64,000 nt of DNA. It comes from Scilla litardierei. Its lineage: Eukaryota > Streptophyta > Magnoliopsida > Asparagales > Asparagaceae. The DNA is taken from the NCBI GenBank assembly GCA_030789695.1, contig CM061139.1:7393878-7457877 (forward strand), written 5' to 3'. Shown here one piece after another: positions 9,928-18,628 of this stretch; positions within the stretch are counted from its first letter, which is position 1, and each line of letters opens with the position of its first letter. A program made the translations under genes and the position numbers. The notes beneath the pieces were generated by a model. The model had not been told where the DNA came from, made no database searches, and saw nothing but the letters and a program-made list of their open reading frames with translations.

Positions 9928-12273
9928 CTAACCCTTCGGAAACCAAGTCCAAGAGGAACTTGACTTTCCAACATAATCATCATTCAAAATAACATCACTA
10001 ATATAGGATTGCACATAAACATTCATAGCATCATCGCTAGTGTTCTTGGGACCCCAAATAGTGTACATTTTGGGAATCCTCTTCCTAGTGGTTGCATGCA
10101 CAAAAGGTTGATTTCTATGTGGTGCATGTGGCCTAGGAGCATGAGATCTAGCAATAGCATTATGATGAGCACGAGATCCATGATATGGTGTAGCATACAT
10201 ACGTGGATAAGCATGAGGTGTGTATGCATGAGGATGATTATGAGAGAAGGCATGCACATGTGGATGAGATGTTTGAACATAATCATTAGGATGTGCATGA
10301 GCATGATTACGTGCATGTGGGTGTCTCATATGAGTGTTCGCACGTGCTCGTGGATGCGGAGCATAAAAATCATCATTAATATTAGCATGCACCGGTGGAG
10401 TAGGATGTGTGTTCCTACGTGGCATAGCATGTGAGTACAAAAATGCATGACCCCTCTTTGGAGGTCTACCCAAAGTGGGTTTCTTTCCAATCGGGGGTGT
10501 GTACGAAGTGGAAGCACTATTGGTAGGAGAACTACCAATGGGGAGTTTGCTCCCACTCGTTGAGGCGTCGGAGGTAGGCCTAACAAAGGTTGTAGACGAT
10601 TTGGATGAGTCTCCCATCTTATACCCCAAGCCAATGTGGTGTTTGGCCGGAAGTAAGTCATTTAGGATATTATCCAAATGGTTTTTACCTCTATTGAAAT
10701 CATTGATACGGCCTAACGTGCACTCATACTTCTCTTTGAGAGAATGCAAAGAAGCATCCAAAGTGGATACTTGCGATGTGAGTGCATAAACACGTGATTT
10801 GAGATTCTTATTCTCAATACTCAAAGTTGAGTTTTGAGACGTCAAATCCGCTATCACATGTTCATCCGAATCCTCAACAAGAACATGCTCAAGTTGAGAT
10901 TTGAGGGACTTCACCTCATTTCTCAACAAGCCATTATGAGTAAGCAAACTTGCTTTCTCATTGGCAAGTGTCTCAACAATGGTGTCATTGTTGGTAATGG
11001 TAGACTTAGGAGAGGTTTGGAGGCTAACAAGTTCATCTTTGGTCTTATTATATCTATCTACTAATTTAGTAAATTTAGACCAAATTTCTTGGTTTGCTAA
11101 CCTCATTTCATCAATAGTAGGTTCTCCGTTTTCATCCTCGCTACCATCCTCGCTATCATCGAATGAGGACTTTCGATCTTTTGCCTCATTAGCCATGAAG
11201 CAAAGTTTTGCTTTCTCCACTCTTCCATCATCTGATTCCCCACTTGAGGAATCCTCTTCAGAGTCGGTGAATGTGCCAACAAGTCCTTTCTTGTACTTTC
11301 TCGACTTGTCGTACTTCGATGCTTTCCATTTCTCCTTGTGTTTGTAGAGAGGACAATCCGGTTTGATATGTCCTGGCTTGTTGCATTTATAACACATGGG
11401 AGTAGAAGCATTAGTCGAATTAACTTTAGATTTATTCAAAGATATACCTTCTCGGAGGAATTGATCGAACTTCCTTGCCATACGGGCAATGGATTCCATG
11501 TCCAATTCGTCTTCCGATTCTTCTTCATCGGTAGATGGAGCGGCCTTGAATGCAATTCCCTTTTTCTTTGGCTCGTCTTGCTTCAAGTACGCCTTCATCT
11601 TTTCCCTCATCCGGATCTTACTATCCTTGCGTACCTCATAAGACAACAAGGTACCCATTAGTTGTACGACGGTATATTTATTCATGTCATTACCTTCCTC
11701 GATGGCGTATGTACGCTTTTCCCAACATGATGGAAGACCGTCGATAATCTTCGCGACTTTCTCCTTTTGGGTATAGACCTTCCCAAGAGCTTCCAAGTCG
11801 TTTGATATATCCACGAAGCGAGCGTAATATTCCTTCATGGTTTCGCCCTGCTCCATATGAAACAACTCAAATTCTTTATTAGCACCGACGAGTTTAGAAT
11901 CTTTTACCGTACTCGATCCTTCGTGCAATATGAGGAGTTGGTTCCATATTTGATATGCACTCTTACATGTGCATATCTTGTTGAAGTCCTCAGGCTCCAA
12001 CGCACAATTCAAGGCATTCATTGCCTTGGCATTGGCAACTTCCGCAGCGACCTCCGCGGGAGTCCACTTTGCGAAATCATTTTCGGAAGGCTCGATATAC
12101 TCCGTCATGGTGGCTCTCCATAGTGAAGCGCTCCGGAGGAAAATTTGCATCCGGCATTTCCAGTACCCGTAGTTGGTACCGTTGAAGTGTGGAGGCCTGA
12201 CGGAGGATAGTCCTTCCATAACTGAAGAGGCTCCATCGCGGTTCTTGAATACGTTGTAGTCGTTGTTCGTCAT
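9928..12273 (-). CDS. gag: Sirevirus-type Gag, 781 residues, His-rich C-terminus
   Basis: The frame is a single uninterrupted one from the ATG at 12,273, 28 bases past the primer binding site. Residues 20-45 contain 'RPPHFNGTNYGYWKCRM' (DUF4219-like start). Residues about 60-240 form the UBN2-type capsid region. A CCHC zinc knuckle 'CYKCNKPGHIKPDC' lies near residues 293-306, an acidic segment near 335-390 and a coiled coil near 400-530. Residues about 615-730 are extremely rich in His, Pro, Ala and Tyr (runs such as 'HPHARNHAHAHP'). It ends 'WTWFPKG', where copia polyproteins would continue into pol. Gag packages element RNA in the cytoplasm. The intact frame fits the young age of the insertion. 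Without pol, mobility would need enzymes from an autonomous Sirevirus. Confidence 0.93.
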   Translation of the reverse strand: MTNNDYNVFKNRDGASSVMEGLSSVRPPHFNGTNYGYWKCRMQIFLRSASLWRATMTEYIEPSENDFAKWTPAEVAAEVANAKAMNALNCALEPEDFNKICTCKSAYQIWNQLLILHEGSSTVKDSKLVGANKEFELFHMEQGETMKEYYARFVDISNDLEALGKVYTQKEKVAKIIDGLPSCWEKRTYAIEEGNDMNKYTVVQLMGTLLSYEVRKDSKIRMREKMKAYLKQDEPKKKGIAFKAAPSTDEEESEDELDMESIARMARKFDQFLREGISLNKSKVNSTNASTPMCYKCNKPGHIKPDCPLYKHKEKWKASKYDKSRKYKKGLVGTFTDSEEDSSSGESDDGRVEKAKLCFMANEAKDRKSSFDDSEDGSEDENGEPTIDEMRLANQEIWSKFTKLVDRYNKTKDELVSLQTSPKSTITNNDTIVETLANEKASLLTHNGLLRNEVKSLKSQLEHVLVEDSDEHVIADLTSQNSTLSIENKNLKSRVYALTSQVSTLDASLHSLKEKYECTLGRINDFNRGKNHLDNILNDLLPAKHHIGLGYKMGDSSKSSTTFVRPTSDASTSGSKLPIGSSPTNSASTSYTPPIGKKPTLGRPPKRGHAFLYSHAMPRRNTHPTPPVHANINDDFYAPHPRARANTHMRHPHARNHAHAHPNDYVQTSHPHVHAFSHNHPHAYTPHAYPRMYATPYHGSRAHHNAIARSHAPRPHAPHRNQPFVHATTRKRIPKMYTIWGPKNTSDDAMNVYVQSYISDVILNDDYVGKSSSSWTWFPKG

Positions 12274-12300
12274 AACTTTGAACTTGTAGCTTTAACCTTG

Positions 12301-12312
12301 GCTCTGATACCA
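12301..12312 (-). other. Primer binding site (initiator-Met tRNA) of the gag-only element
   Basis: The minus strand reads TGGTATCAGAGC, separated by two bases from the LTR end at 12,315. It is a perfect match to the usual plant copia primer binding site. Confidence 0.92.
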
Positions 12313-12314
12313 AT

Positions 12315-14292
12315 TGTAGTGCCCTGGAAAGCTACTGCACATGTACTAGAGGGGGGTGAATAGTACTTCTAAATAATAAGGAGTGTTATTCCTAATTATC
12401 GTGCAATTAACAAACAACAATGCGGAATAACTACAATCAAGAAATAATGCAAACGCAAACACAATGGTTTAATGGGTTCGGATCCACCCAAGTCTCCCCG
12501 ACTTGTTCCCGGTGATCCTACGTCCCAACCACCCGGATCCCTTCCGGATACTTGAGTTAGAAACCCTAACTCAAGATTTCCAATATGAACACTTGCGAAA
12601 ACCTCACAAGTGCAATCGACCTACAATCGATGACCGTGACTCCCACAACCCGGGATCACGCAAACCTCTCACAACCGAGAGTATACAATTCAAATATAAC
12701 TGAAATGAAATGCTTACCAACAAAATACCTATGCCTTGAGATTTCTTACCAAATTAGGGCAAAGAGGATTTTGATGGAGGAAGAGTCACCAAACCCTAGC
12801 TTCAAGAAGATGACCAGCAATGGAAGCCTAGGGATGAGATGGATGACCTAGAATCAAGCCTTTGGCTTGGAAGGCTCACAATCAATGAATCTCTCTTGAG
12901 GAATAAGAGTGAGGGAGAGATTCTTTGAGAATGGGAGAGCTTGAAGATGAGAGTTGAAAGCTTCTCTCTTTGAATCAATAGAACTCTGAAATAGCAGCCT
13001 TGGATCCTATGAAATAACCCCTTCAGGTATTTAAAGGATCAAGGGAAAAGGGAGAGAGAAACGTCGCTTTCAAAACTCCAACGGATCTAAATCTGAAGCA
13101 GACTAGTCGGTCAAAGAACAACCACTGACCGACTAGTTCATCAACTAGTCGGTCAGTCAATCAACATGGACCGACTAAGTGAGGAACTGAGAAGAGATAG
13201 AAATTCAGACCTAGAAATCTAGTCGGTCCAAGAAGACATTCTGACCGACTAGTTTCACAACTAGTCGGTCAGTCAATGAACGTAGACCGACTAAGAGGCA
13301 AAGTGAAATAGTCTGAATACAATTTGACTTAGTCGGTTCAAGAACAAACGTTGACCGACTAGATTGTCAACTAGTCGGTCACCAAACGTTCTTAGACCGA
13401 CTAACGATAAACAGTAGCTTAGGAGAAATTTAGTATGAACAGTAAGTCACAACTAGTCGGTCAAAGAAGCATCACTGACCGACTAGTTCACAAACTAGTC
13501 GGTCGGTGAGTCAACGTAGACCGACTAACTGTAAACAGTAAAGTCCAAGAAATTAAGGAATCAAACTAGTCGGTCCAAGAAGAGTTGCCGACCGACTAGA
13601 TCACCATCTAGTCGGTCAGTACTTCTTCTTGTACCAACTAACAAGCACATACAAGTCCGAATCGAAGCGCGACGCTTCGAGGAAGTTAGAATGAACTTGT
13701 ACTAAGATCCTAGAGCTACGATAAGAGCATTATGAAGATAGAAATGTAAGAATTACTCAAGGCTTAACATTCTATAGATCGAAGCTAAAAGACTATAAAA
13801 TAAACCTTAGCGATCCGTCTTCAAAGCTTCGATCAAATCTTCATGACTTCCAAAAAGGTCCAAAAGCTTCAACGAAGCTTTAGGCATTGAATACGAGCAT
13901 TGAGAAGACTTAAGATGTCGCTTTGGATGTTCTCATGAATTTGGCGACGATCTCCATAACTGCGCTCACAAAGTTGTTAGTTCATGATATATTTATGTTT
14001 GCTCATCATCCAAAACCAAATCCGGGGAATCCAATACTCAACATTCTCCCCCTTTTTGGTGATGACAAACCAACATAAATAATAATAAAAAATAATGAAC
14101 TAAATGGAATATACTTACTCCCCCTGCATTGATGACACATTAGTTCCATATGAAATAATAAGCACATACATCAAGCAGACGAGGAAAGTAAAAAATTCAA
14201 ATCCATAACTGCGCTCACAAAGTTGTTAGTTCATGATATATTTATGTTTGCTCATCATCCAAAACCAAATCCGGGGAATCCAATACTCAACA
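12315..14292 (-). repeat. 5' LTR of the gag-only element
   Basis: Direct-repeat partner of 6,684-8,662. By eye they differ by one G-run indel and about six substitutions. It ends ...CTCAACA at 14,292 and is followed at once by the resumed tandem array (GCCGTCGCC). It contains the same internal duplicated LTR end and polypurine tract at about 14,033-14,060. Confidence 0.92.
13102..13623. repeat. 'ACTAGTCGGTCA' palindromic repeat cluster (5' LTR)
   Basis: Same block as at 7,472-7,992. In this copy it would lie upstream of the promoter that drives gag, with the TATA-like box at about 13,027-13,037. Confidence 0.8.
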
Positions 14293-14493
14293 GCCGTCGC
14301 CTCCCCGCAGCCTCTATAGTCGGACGGGTATTGGGCCGTCACCTACCCCGCATATGGCGCTCCGGTTTGGGTGGCCAAGCTCCGTGAGCTTGCCTCGGAG
14401 GTCTTCTTTGGGGGGGAGCGAGTACGCAGCTCGGCCCATGCCCCTCTCCGGTTTGGGTGGCGAGGATTGGTCCTGCCCCGGAGTCTTTGAGAG
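14293..14493. repeat. Resumed 212-214 bp tandem array (about one unit)
   Basis: GCCGTCGCCTCCCCGCAGCC and the CATATGGCGCTCC landmark (14,351) continue the unit broken at 6,683. The array ends at 14,493 with GTCTTTGAGAG, and unrelated AT-richer DNA follows to about 14,645. Confidence 0.9.
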
Positions 14494-14644
14494 TTTCGAA
14501 CTGAAATTTTCATGCAGAAGAGGCGAAATTCGAAGATACAAAAGGGGACAAGATATTTCATTCATGACTTACAGTTTCCGGCTATGCCACGACCGGCGCT
14601 CCACGTCCTTTAGAGTGATTAGCCCGTCCTTCTCGGGGGGGGCT

Positions 14645-15673
14645 TCAGGGGGCGCGGTCGGTTCTGTTCCTCTTCGCGGTGGCATCGGCTGGAGCTAACT
14701 CTGGATGGTAGTGGTCATTCCTCCGCCCAGGTGAGTCGATCTTCAGGTTCATCTCTGGTCCCTTGTGTTTGGTCAACCCTACGTAGCAGCTTCTGGACAG
14801 CTTCTGGCTTCCCCGTACGATCCCTACCCCTCGAGGGGTTTGGAACTTGACCATCTGGTGGAGAAGGCTGGGGAGCGCTCCGATGGCCGCCATATAAGGT
14901 CGTCCTATGACCCCGTTGTACGTCGACGTAATGTCGACCACAACGAACAGTGTCATTCGAGTGACGACCTGTGGATCTTCTCCGAGGGTTATCGGCAAGG
15001 TGATCACTCCCACGATGGGGGTCGAGTGACCGGTGAAGCCGACGAGGGGCCCGGTACAGGGTCTCAGGTCCGTCGGCCTTAACCCCATCTTTTCGATTGT
15101 GGACATGAACAAGATGTCGCAGGAGCTCCCTGTGTCGATCAGGAGGCGGCTGACGATGGCCGTCCCAATCTGGGCCTCGATGACGATGGCGTCGTCGTGG
15201 GGCTGCTTGACCCCCTCTAGATCCTCGTCGCTGAAAGTAATGGGAGGGTAGGCCATCCTTCTCCCTCTCGGGTCCCCTCCAAGACCCGTCGTCATCACTT
15301 GTCTCGCATACGCCTTTTTGCTTGATGACGATGCCCCTCCGGAAGATGGCCCACCGCATATCGTGTTTATGCGCATGACGGGTTTCGGGGGGTGAAGCTC
15401 TTCCTGCTCGCCATTTGCAGGAGGGTCTGCCCTCCGTGCCCTTCGGTGGTTTCCCTCCTCTCGGTCCGGTCTCCGGCCTCCGACGAAGCCCCCCAGGTGG
15501 CCCGCCTGGATCAGCCGTTCGATTTCCCTTTTGAGGGTGAAGCAGTCGTCAGTGTCGTGTCCATGGTCCCGGTGGTACCGGCAGTATTTTTTAAAATCTC
15601 TCCGGGCTGGGTCCGACTTCATTTCTCGGGGTGGCTCCGGCAGCAGTCCGGCTCTTGTAGCCGTGGCCATCAC
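14645..15673 (-). pseudogene. Gypsy gag C-terminal zinc-binding segment plus aspartic protease, pol lost
   Basis: The frame is open for 342 codons, and the coding sense extends upstream of the first ATG. Near residues 28-46 it has 'KKYCRYHRDHGHDTDDC', the zinc-binding motif typical of Tat-like gypsy Gag. Near residues 175-190 it has 'LLIDTGSSCDILF', the D-T/S-G catalytic motif of retroviral-type proteases, and later 'GVIGRPYM', the second conserved protease strand. The protease would cleave the Gag polyprotein. The frame stops at 14,645, before any reverse transcriptase motif. It is in a different frame from the upstream gag ORF, so at least one frame change lies between 15,673 and 15,860. 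I regard it as a relic of gag-pro. Confidence 0.85.
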
Positions 15674-15859
15674 CTCGATCAGGGGAGCATTGAGTTGCGT
15701 GTAATGCGCCCGTAGGGGGCCTTCTTGTCTCGGGACGACTCGAGGGAGCCCTTGTGCCGGAGCAAACTCGTGCGCCGGGCCAGGGCGATCTTGTGGGCGA
15801 GGCCCGGGCGGCTCCCGCCTTGGTCGGGCCAGCTGGTCACGACCTCGGTGCCCTTCTTC

Positions 15860-17389
15860 TTACCTCGGCCGAGGGTGTGACCGGGGTTCGCCTTGGGACG
15901 GTTTCGCCGGGGGGAATAAGGCCTTTGCGCCGAGAGTCTCTTCGGCCAACGCGTGCCTCTCCGCCATAGCGACCAACGCCTCATAGTCGGTCGGCGGATC
16001 CCAGAGCAGGGATTTGTGGAGGCTCCGAGTCCGCAACCCCATTTTGAAGGCCAGCATAAGCACCTCATCGCCGCATGTCACCACCGCCCGTCTCTCCTCC
16101 TGAAAGCGGCGGAGGTATCTACCCGTTGTCTCTCCCTCCCCTTGGACTATCGTGCTGAGATAGTCTAAGGGCTTCTTTTTCGTCCGCCCGGCCCGGAACT
16201 CTTGGCAGAACTTGTGGGACAGCTCGCCAAATCTCCCAACGGATCTCGCGGGCAAGCCAAAGTACCAGTCCAACGCGGTGTCCCTCAGGCTTTGGGAGAA
16301 ATGTCGGCATAGGAACGCCTCATCCACATCCTGCGCCTCCATCGCCCCCCGGTATTGCTGCACGTGCGTGAGGGGGTCGCCTCTCCCATTGTACGTGGCC
16401 AAGTGAGGGGGTTTGAACCTTATGGGCCTCGGGGCGGACGTGATCCACCGTGCGAGCGGCGTGGCCTCCTCCGGATAGGTAGGGCGATCTGGCGCATCCC
16501 CTCTCCGCCACTCGGGGGTCTGGCTTCGGTCGCGCCTCGGCCGCCGACGGTCCTCTGGCCCCGGGGAGTAGCCCGACGGTCGTCTGGCGGGGCTCCTTCC
16601 TTGGGCCGAGGATTCGACGGGTTGCGGGCTACGGTTCTCCCAGCGCCAGCGCCTCCCGGCCAGCTCCCCTCGGGCCTCCATCCGTTCTTGATTCTCCCGA
16701 AGAAGCCTTTCGCGCTCGGCGGTGAGGAAGCGTAGTCGTCGACAAACGGCTTCCTCGTGCAGGGAATCAGAGGGGTGGTGCTGGCGATGCGGGCTGCCTC
16801 CTCCTGGTGGGGACCTGGTCAGCAACGGGTCCCGCCCGTCCCCGAGCCGCCGACCCGTCGCCGTCTCGTCCAGGATTTCCCGGTTGCTCCTGTTCTCTTT
16901 CCTTAGCCTCTCGCGCTCTGCGACGATGAGGCGGAGTTGGCGGCGAGCGGCCTCTTCGTCCTGGTAGGCCCTTCGGGCGGTCTCGGCCGCTTCGTCCAAA
17001 CGCCTTTGCGCGGCGGCTGCCTCCCCCATGCGCATCCACCGCCGCGCAACTTCCATCTCCTCTTCCAGGAGCCTTTGCTGGGCCGCAATCTCCTCGGCGA
17101 GCCCCATGTTCTCCACCTCCTCCTTGAACTGAGGGTGGAGATTCCGCCTCACGTTCTGGGGCTCCGAGGGGCCGAGCGGAGGCTCCGTTCCCGCCGCCGG
17201 ATAGCCTCCCCTGGCCTGAGTGACGGCCTCGAATCTCTTCAGGACGGCGTGGGCCGATGTATGTTCAGTTTCGGTGTCCATCCCCAGAAGGGGGTCGGGC
17301 GCCGGGGTGATTAGCAGAGAGAGCGGTTCCTGACCCACGGGATCTTTGCCGTGGTCAGGGTTCCGAGAGATCGGCGTGGAGTCTAACAT
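15860..17389 (-). CDS. gag: Ty3/gypsy Gag, 509 residues
   Basis: Starts at the ATG at 17,389, only 15 bases past the primer binding site. Residues 100-240 are a charged Arg/Glu coiled coil and residues about 240-320 are Arg/Pro-rich. Residues about 330-480 are the Retrotrans_gag domain, with 'FLCRHFSQSLRDTALDWYFGL' conserved features (ALDWY), 'FCQEFR' and 'YLRRFQEERRAVV'. It is the capsid protein of a Tat-like gypsy element. The frame ends at 15,860 without the zinc-binding motif, which lies in a second frame to the left. The GC content is far higher than in the surrounding copia and gene DNA. It may still make a truncated Gag. Confidence 0.85.
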   Translation of the reverse strand: MLDSTPISRNPDHGKDPVGQEPLSLLITPAPDPLLGMDTETEHTSAHAVLKRFEAVTQARGGYPAAGTEPPLGPSEPQNVRRNLHPQFKEEVENMGLAEEIAAQQRLLEEEMEVARRWMRMGEAAAAQRRLDEAAETARRAYQDEEAARRQLRLIVAERERLRKENRSNREILDETATGRRLGDGRDPLLTRSPPGGGSPHRQHHPSDSLHEEAVCRRLRFLTAERERLLRENQERMEARGELAGRRWRWENRSPQPVESSAQGRSPARRPSGYSPGPEDRRRPRRDRSQTPEWRRGDAPDRPTYPEEATPLARWITSAPRPIRFKPPHLATYNGRGDPLTHVQQYRGAMEAQDVDEAFLCRHFSQSLRDTALDWYFGLPARSVGRFGELSHKFCQEFRAGRTKKKPLDYLSTIVQGEGETTGRYLRRFQEERRAVVTCGDEVLMLAFKMGLRTRSLHKSLLWDPPTDYEALVAMAERHALAEETLGAKALFPPAKPSQGEPRSHPRPR

Positions 17390-17404
17390 GGGTGTGACCC
17401 TTCG

Positions 17405-17422
17405 TTCCCACAGACGGCGCCA
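17405..17422 (-). other. Primer binding site of the gypsy element
   Basis: The minus strand reads TGGCGCCGTCTGTGGGAA, an 18-base site starting with the TGG expected opposite a tRNA CCA end. It is two bases from the LTR end. The partner tRNA was not identified with certainty. Confidence 0.85.
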
Positions 17423-17424
17423 AT

Positions 17425-18540
17425 TGTTACGAGGTGGAACTCGCGTACAATGAATTTGTATAGTGGAGAACCAAGGGCACGGTGGTTATGTGGAGAAGTG
17501 GATTTAGGTAGGCTGTTTTTACAAGTGATTAGTGGGGTGAAGAAGTTGGACTTGTCGCCGGTGGTGATCACGGGGTCGACTCTCACCGGATGCGGCAGAG
17601 GCTGGTTGGATGGCAGGAGACCGAAGTTGACGTTGGCCAAGGGGCGAGCTTTCCTGCAACACAAACAACTCGTCAGAAGGGCGGGGTTGGGGTTCAACCC
17701 TTAGCCCCTCCGATGCCTAAGTCAGTAATAGGACTTAAAACGGGGGCTAGACACGCCGGTCGGACTAACGGTGTGTCGACCGCACGTGGCGAGCTATAAG
17801 TGGGAGAACAAAGATATGGACGACCTTTGTTCTCGTGTGTGAATGATAGATTGAGAGAGAATTTTTCAACCCCCTCACCGTAAGGGGAGAGGGGGTATTT
17901 ATACCTGTCGGGAGATGACTAGGCGGGGCTGATCTGGCATGCTGACTAGACGTGCTGAGCTGGCTCGGTTGTCAGCGGAAGCTTCGGATAAGGACGTCGG
18001 GAATATAAGTTCCTGACCTGCTTTTGTCAGGCGGCACAACGGCCAGGGGGTGCTTTTGTCGGGATGTCAGGGCCGAAAGCGCTAACCGTCAGTCGGCTCA
18101 ACCGTCAGGGGGCGCTTTGTCAGCCGGTCGGGTGATGTATGTGTCAGTCGTGTCCTTATCCTAGGTTGTTTGTCGTTGGCGACGAACTAAAGGTCGGACT
18201 GTATCACCCTAGGCGCCGCGGTTCATGGGAATCGGGCGGGTTATTCGGATCGGGGGTTGTCCGGCCTGGCCGCGCCCCCCGATCGGTCACGGGCTATGGT
18301 TCACCAGTACGGAATGATACGCCCGTGCCTTTGTCAGTAAGCCCGGCAGCGCTACCCAGGCGTCCCCAAGCGCGCTACCCTCGGTGGGTCGAGCGGCTGC
18401 GGTTGTACGCCTCGGCCGGGCCGGGGGACGCTGCGAGGCGCGCCCGTTTCCATATAGCTCCGGATTTTCGGGGTGGCGGCCCTTTCATGAAGTGGAGAGT
18501 CCATGGGTCATGTGGGCGGATTCGGGTGGGACCCCTACGA
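17425..18540 (-). repeat. 5' LTR of the gypsy element (right end approximate)
   Basis: The plus strand begins TGTTACGAGG directly after the primer binding site. GC-rich DNA continues to about 18,540, where composition falls sharply into the copia relic. Between 17,975 and 18,125 there are short near-repeats of 'GTCAG..GGCGCTTTTGTC' type. No partner LTR exists in the window. The TG start on the minus strand could not be pinned down; CA ends near 18,490, 18,507 and 18,513 are candidates. Confidence 0.6.
17895..17904 (-). promoter_or_regulatory. TATA box of the gypsy LTR
   Basis: The minus strand reads GTATAAATAC inside GC-rich DNA and is followed by CCCCTCTCCCC and a CT-rich leader. This is the expected start of gypsy RNA, with transcription beginning around 17,860-17,870. 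Confidence 0.6.
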
Positions 18541-18628
18541 TCTTTAGGTCGTAATACTTTAGTACGAACTTTAATTTTTGAATGTCATTTACATTTGCTC
18601 AAATAAAATTTCGTTTTTGCTTATATAG

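Larger units (their letters stand above)
6684..14292 (-). mobile_element. Complete gag-only (TR-GAG-like) Sirevirus-derived retrotransposon
   Basis: LTRs at 6,684-8,662 and 12,315-14,292 lie in direct orientation and both end TG...CA. The minus-strand order is 5' LTR, primer binding site at 12,301-12,312, gag at 12,273-9,928, an untranslated stretch, a polypurine tract at 8,663 and the 3' LTR. No protease, integrase, reverse transcriptase or RNase H sequence is present between the LTRs. The target site in the tandem array is duplicated as GCCGT (right) and GCCAT (left), differing by one CpG-type transition. The two LTRs differ at only about seven positions in 1,978, so the insertion is recent. 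It is TR-GAG-like: a non-autonomous element keeping gag alone and needing enzymes from a relative. Confidence 0.9.
2681..18540 (-). mobile_element. Non-autonomous Tat-like Ty3/gypsy element (gag-pro, tandem repeats, antisense ORF), interrupted at 6,684-14,292
   Basis: On the minus strand: LTR from about 18,540 to 17,425, primer binding site, gag (17,389-15,860), protease (15,673-14,645), then a tandem array instead of reverse transcriptase and integrase, then non-coding DNA and an opposite-strand spliced ORF. The GC-rich base composition is continuous across the region except for the inserted 7.6 kb element. Large non-coding 3' regions and antisense extra ORFs are known in the Tat lineage. 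The 3' LTR is missing: the left Sirevirus LTR starts where the sequence breaks off. Without the insertion the visible part is about 8.2 kb. Confidence 0.7.

Noticed and set aside
10009..10434. Met/Ser/Arg-rich open frame on the plus strand.
   Set aside because: It is the antisense shadow of the His-rich part of gag.
18139..18606. Open frame of 155 codons.
   Set aside because: It spans the gypsy U3 region and the border to the copia element, so it mixes two unrelated sequences.
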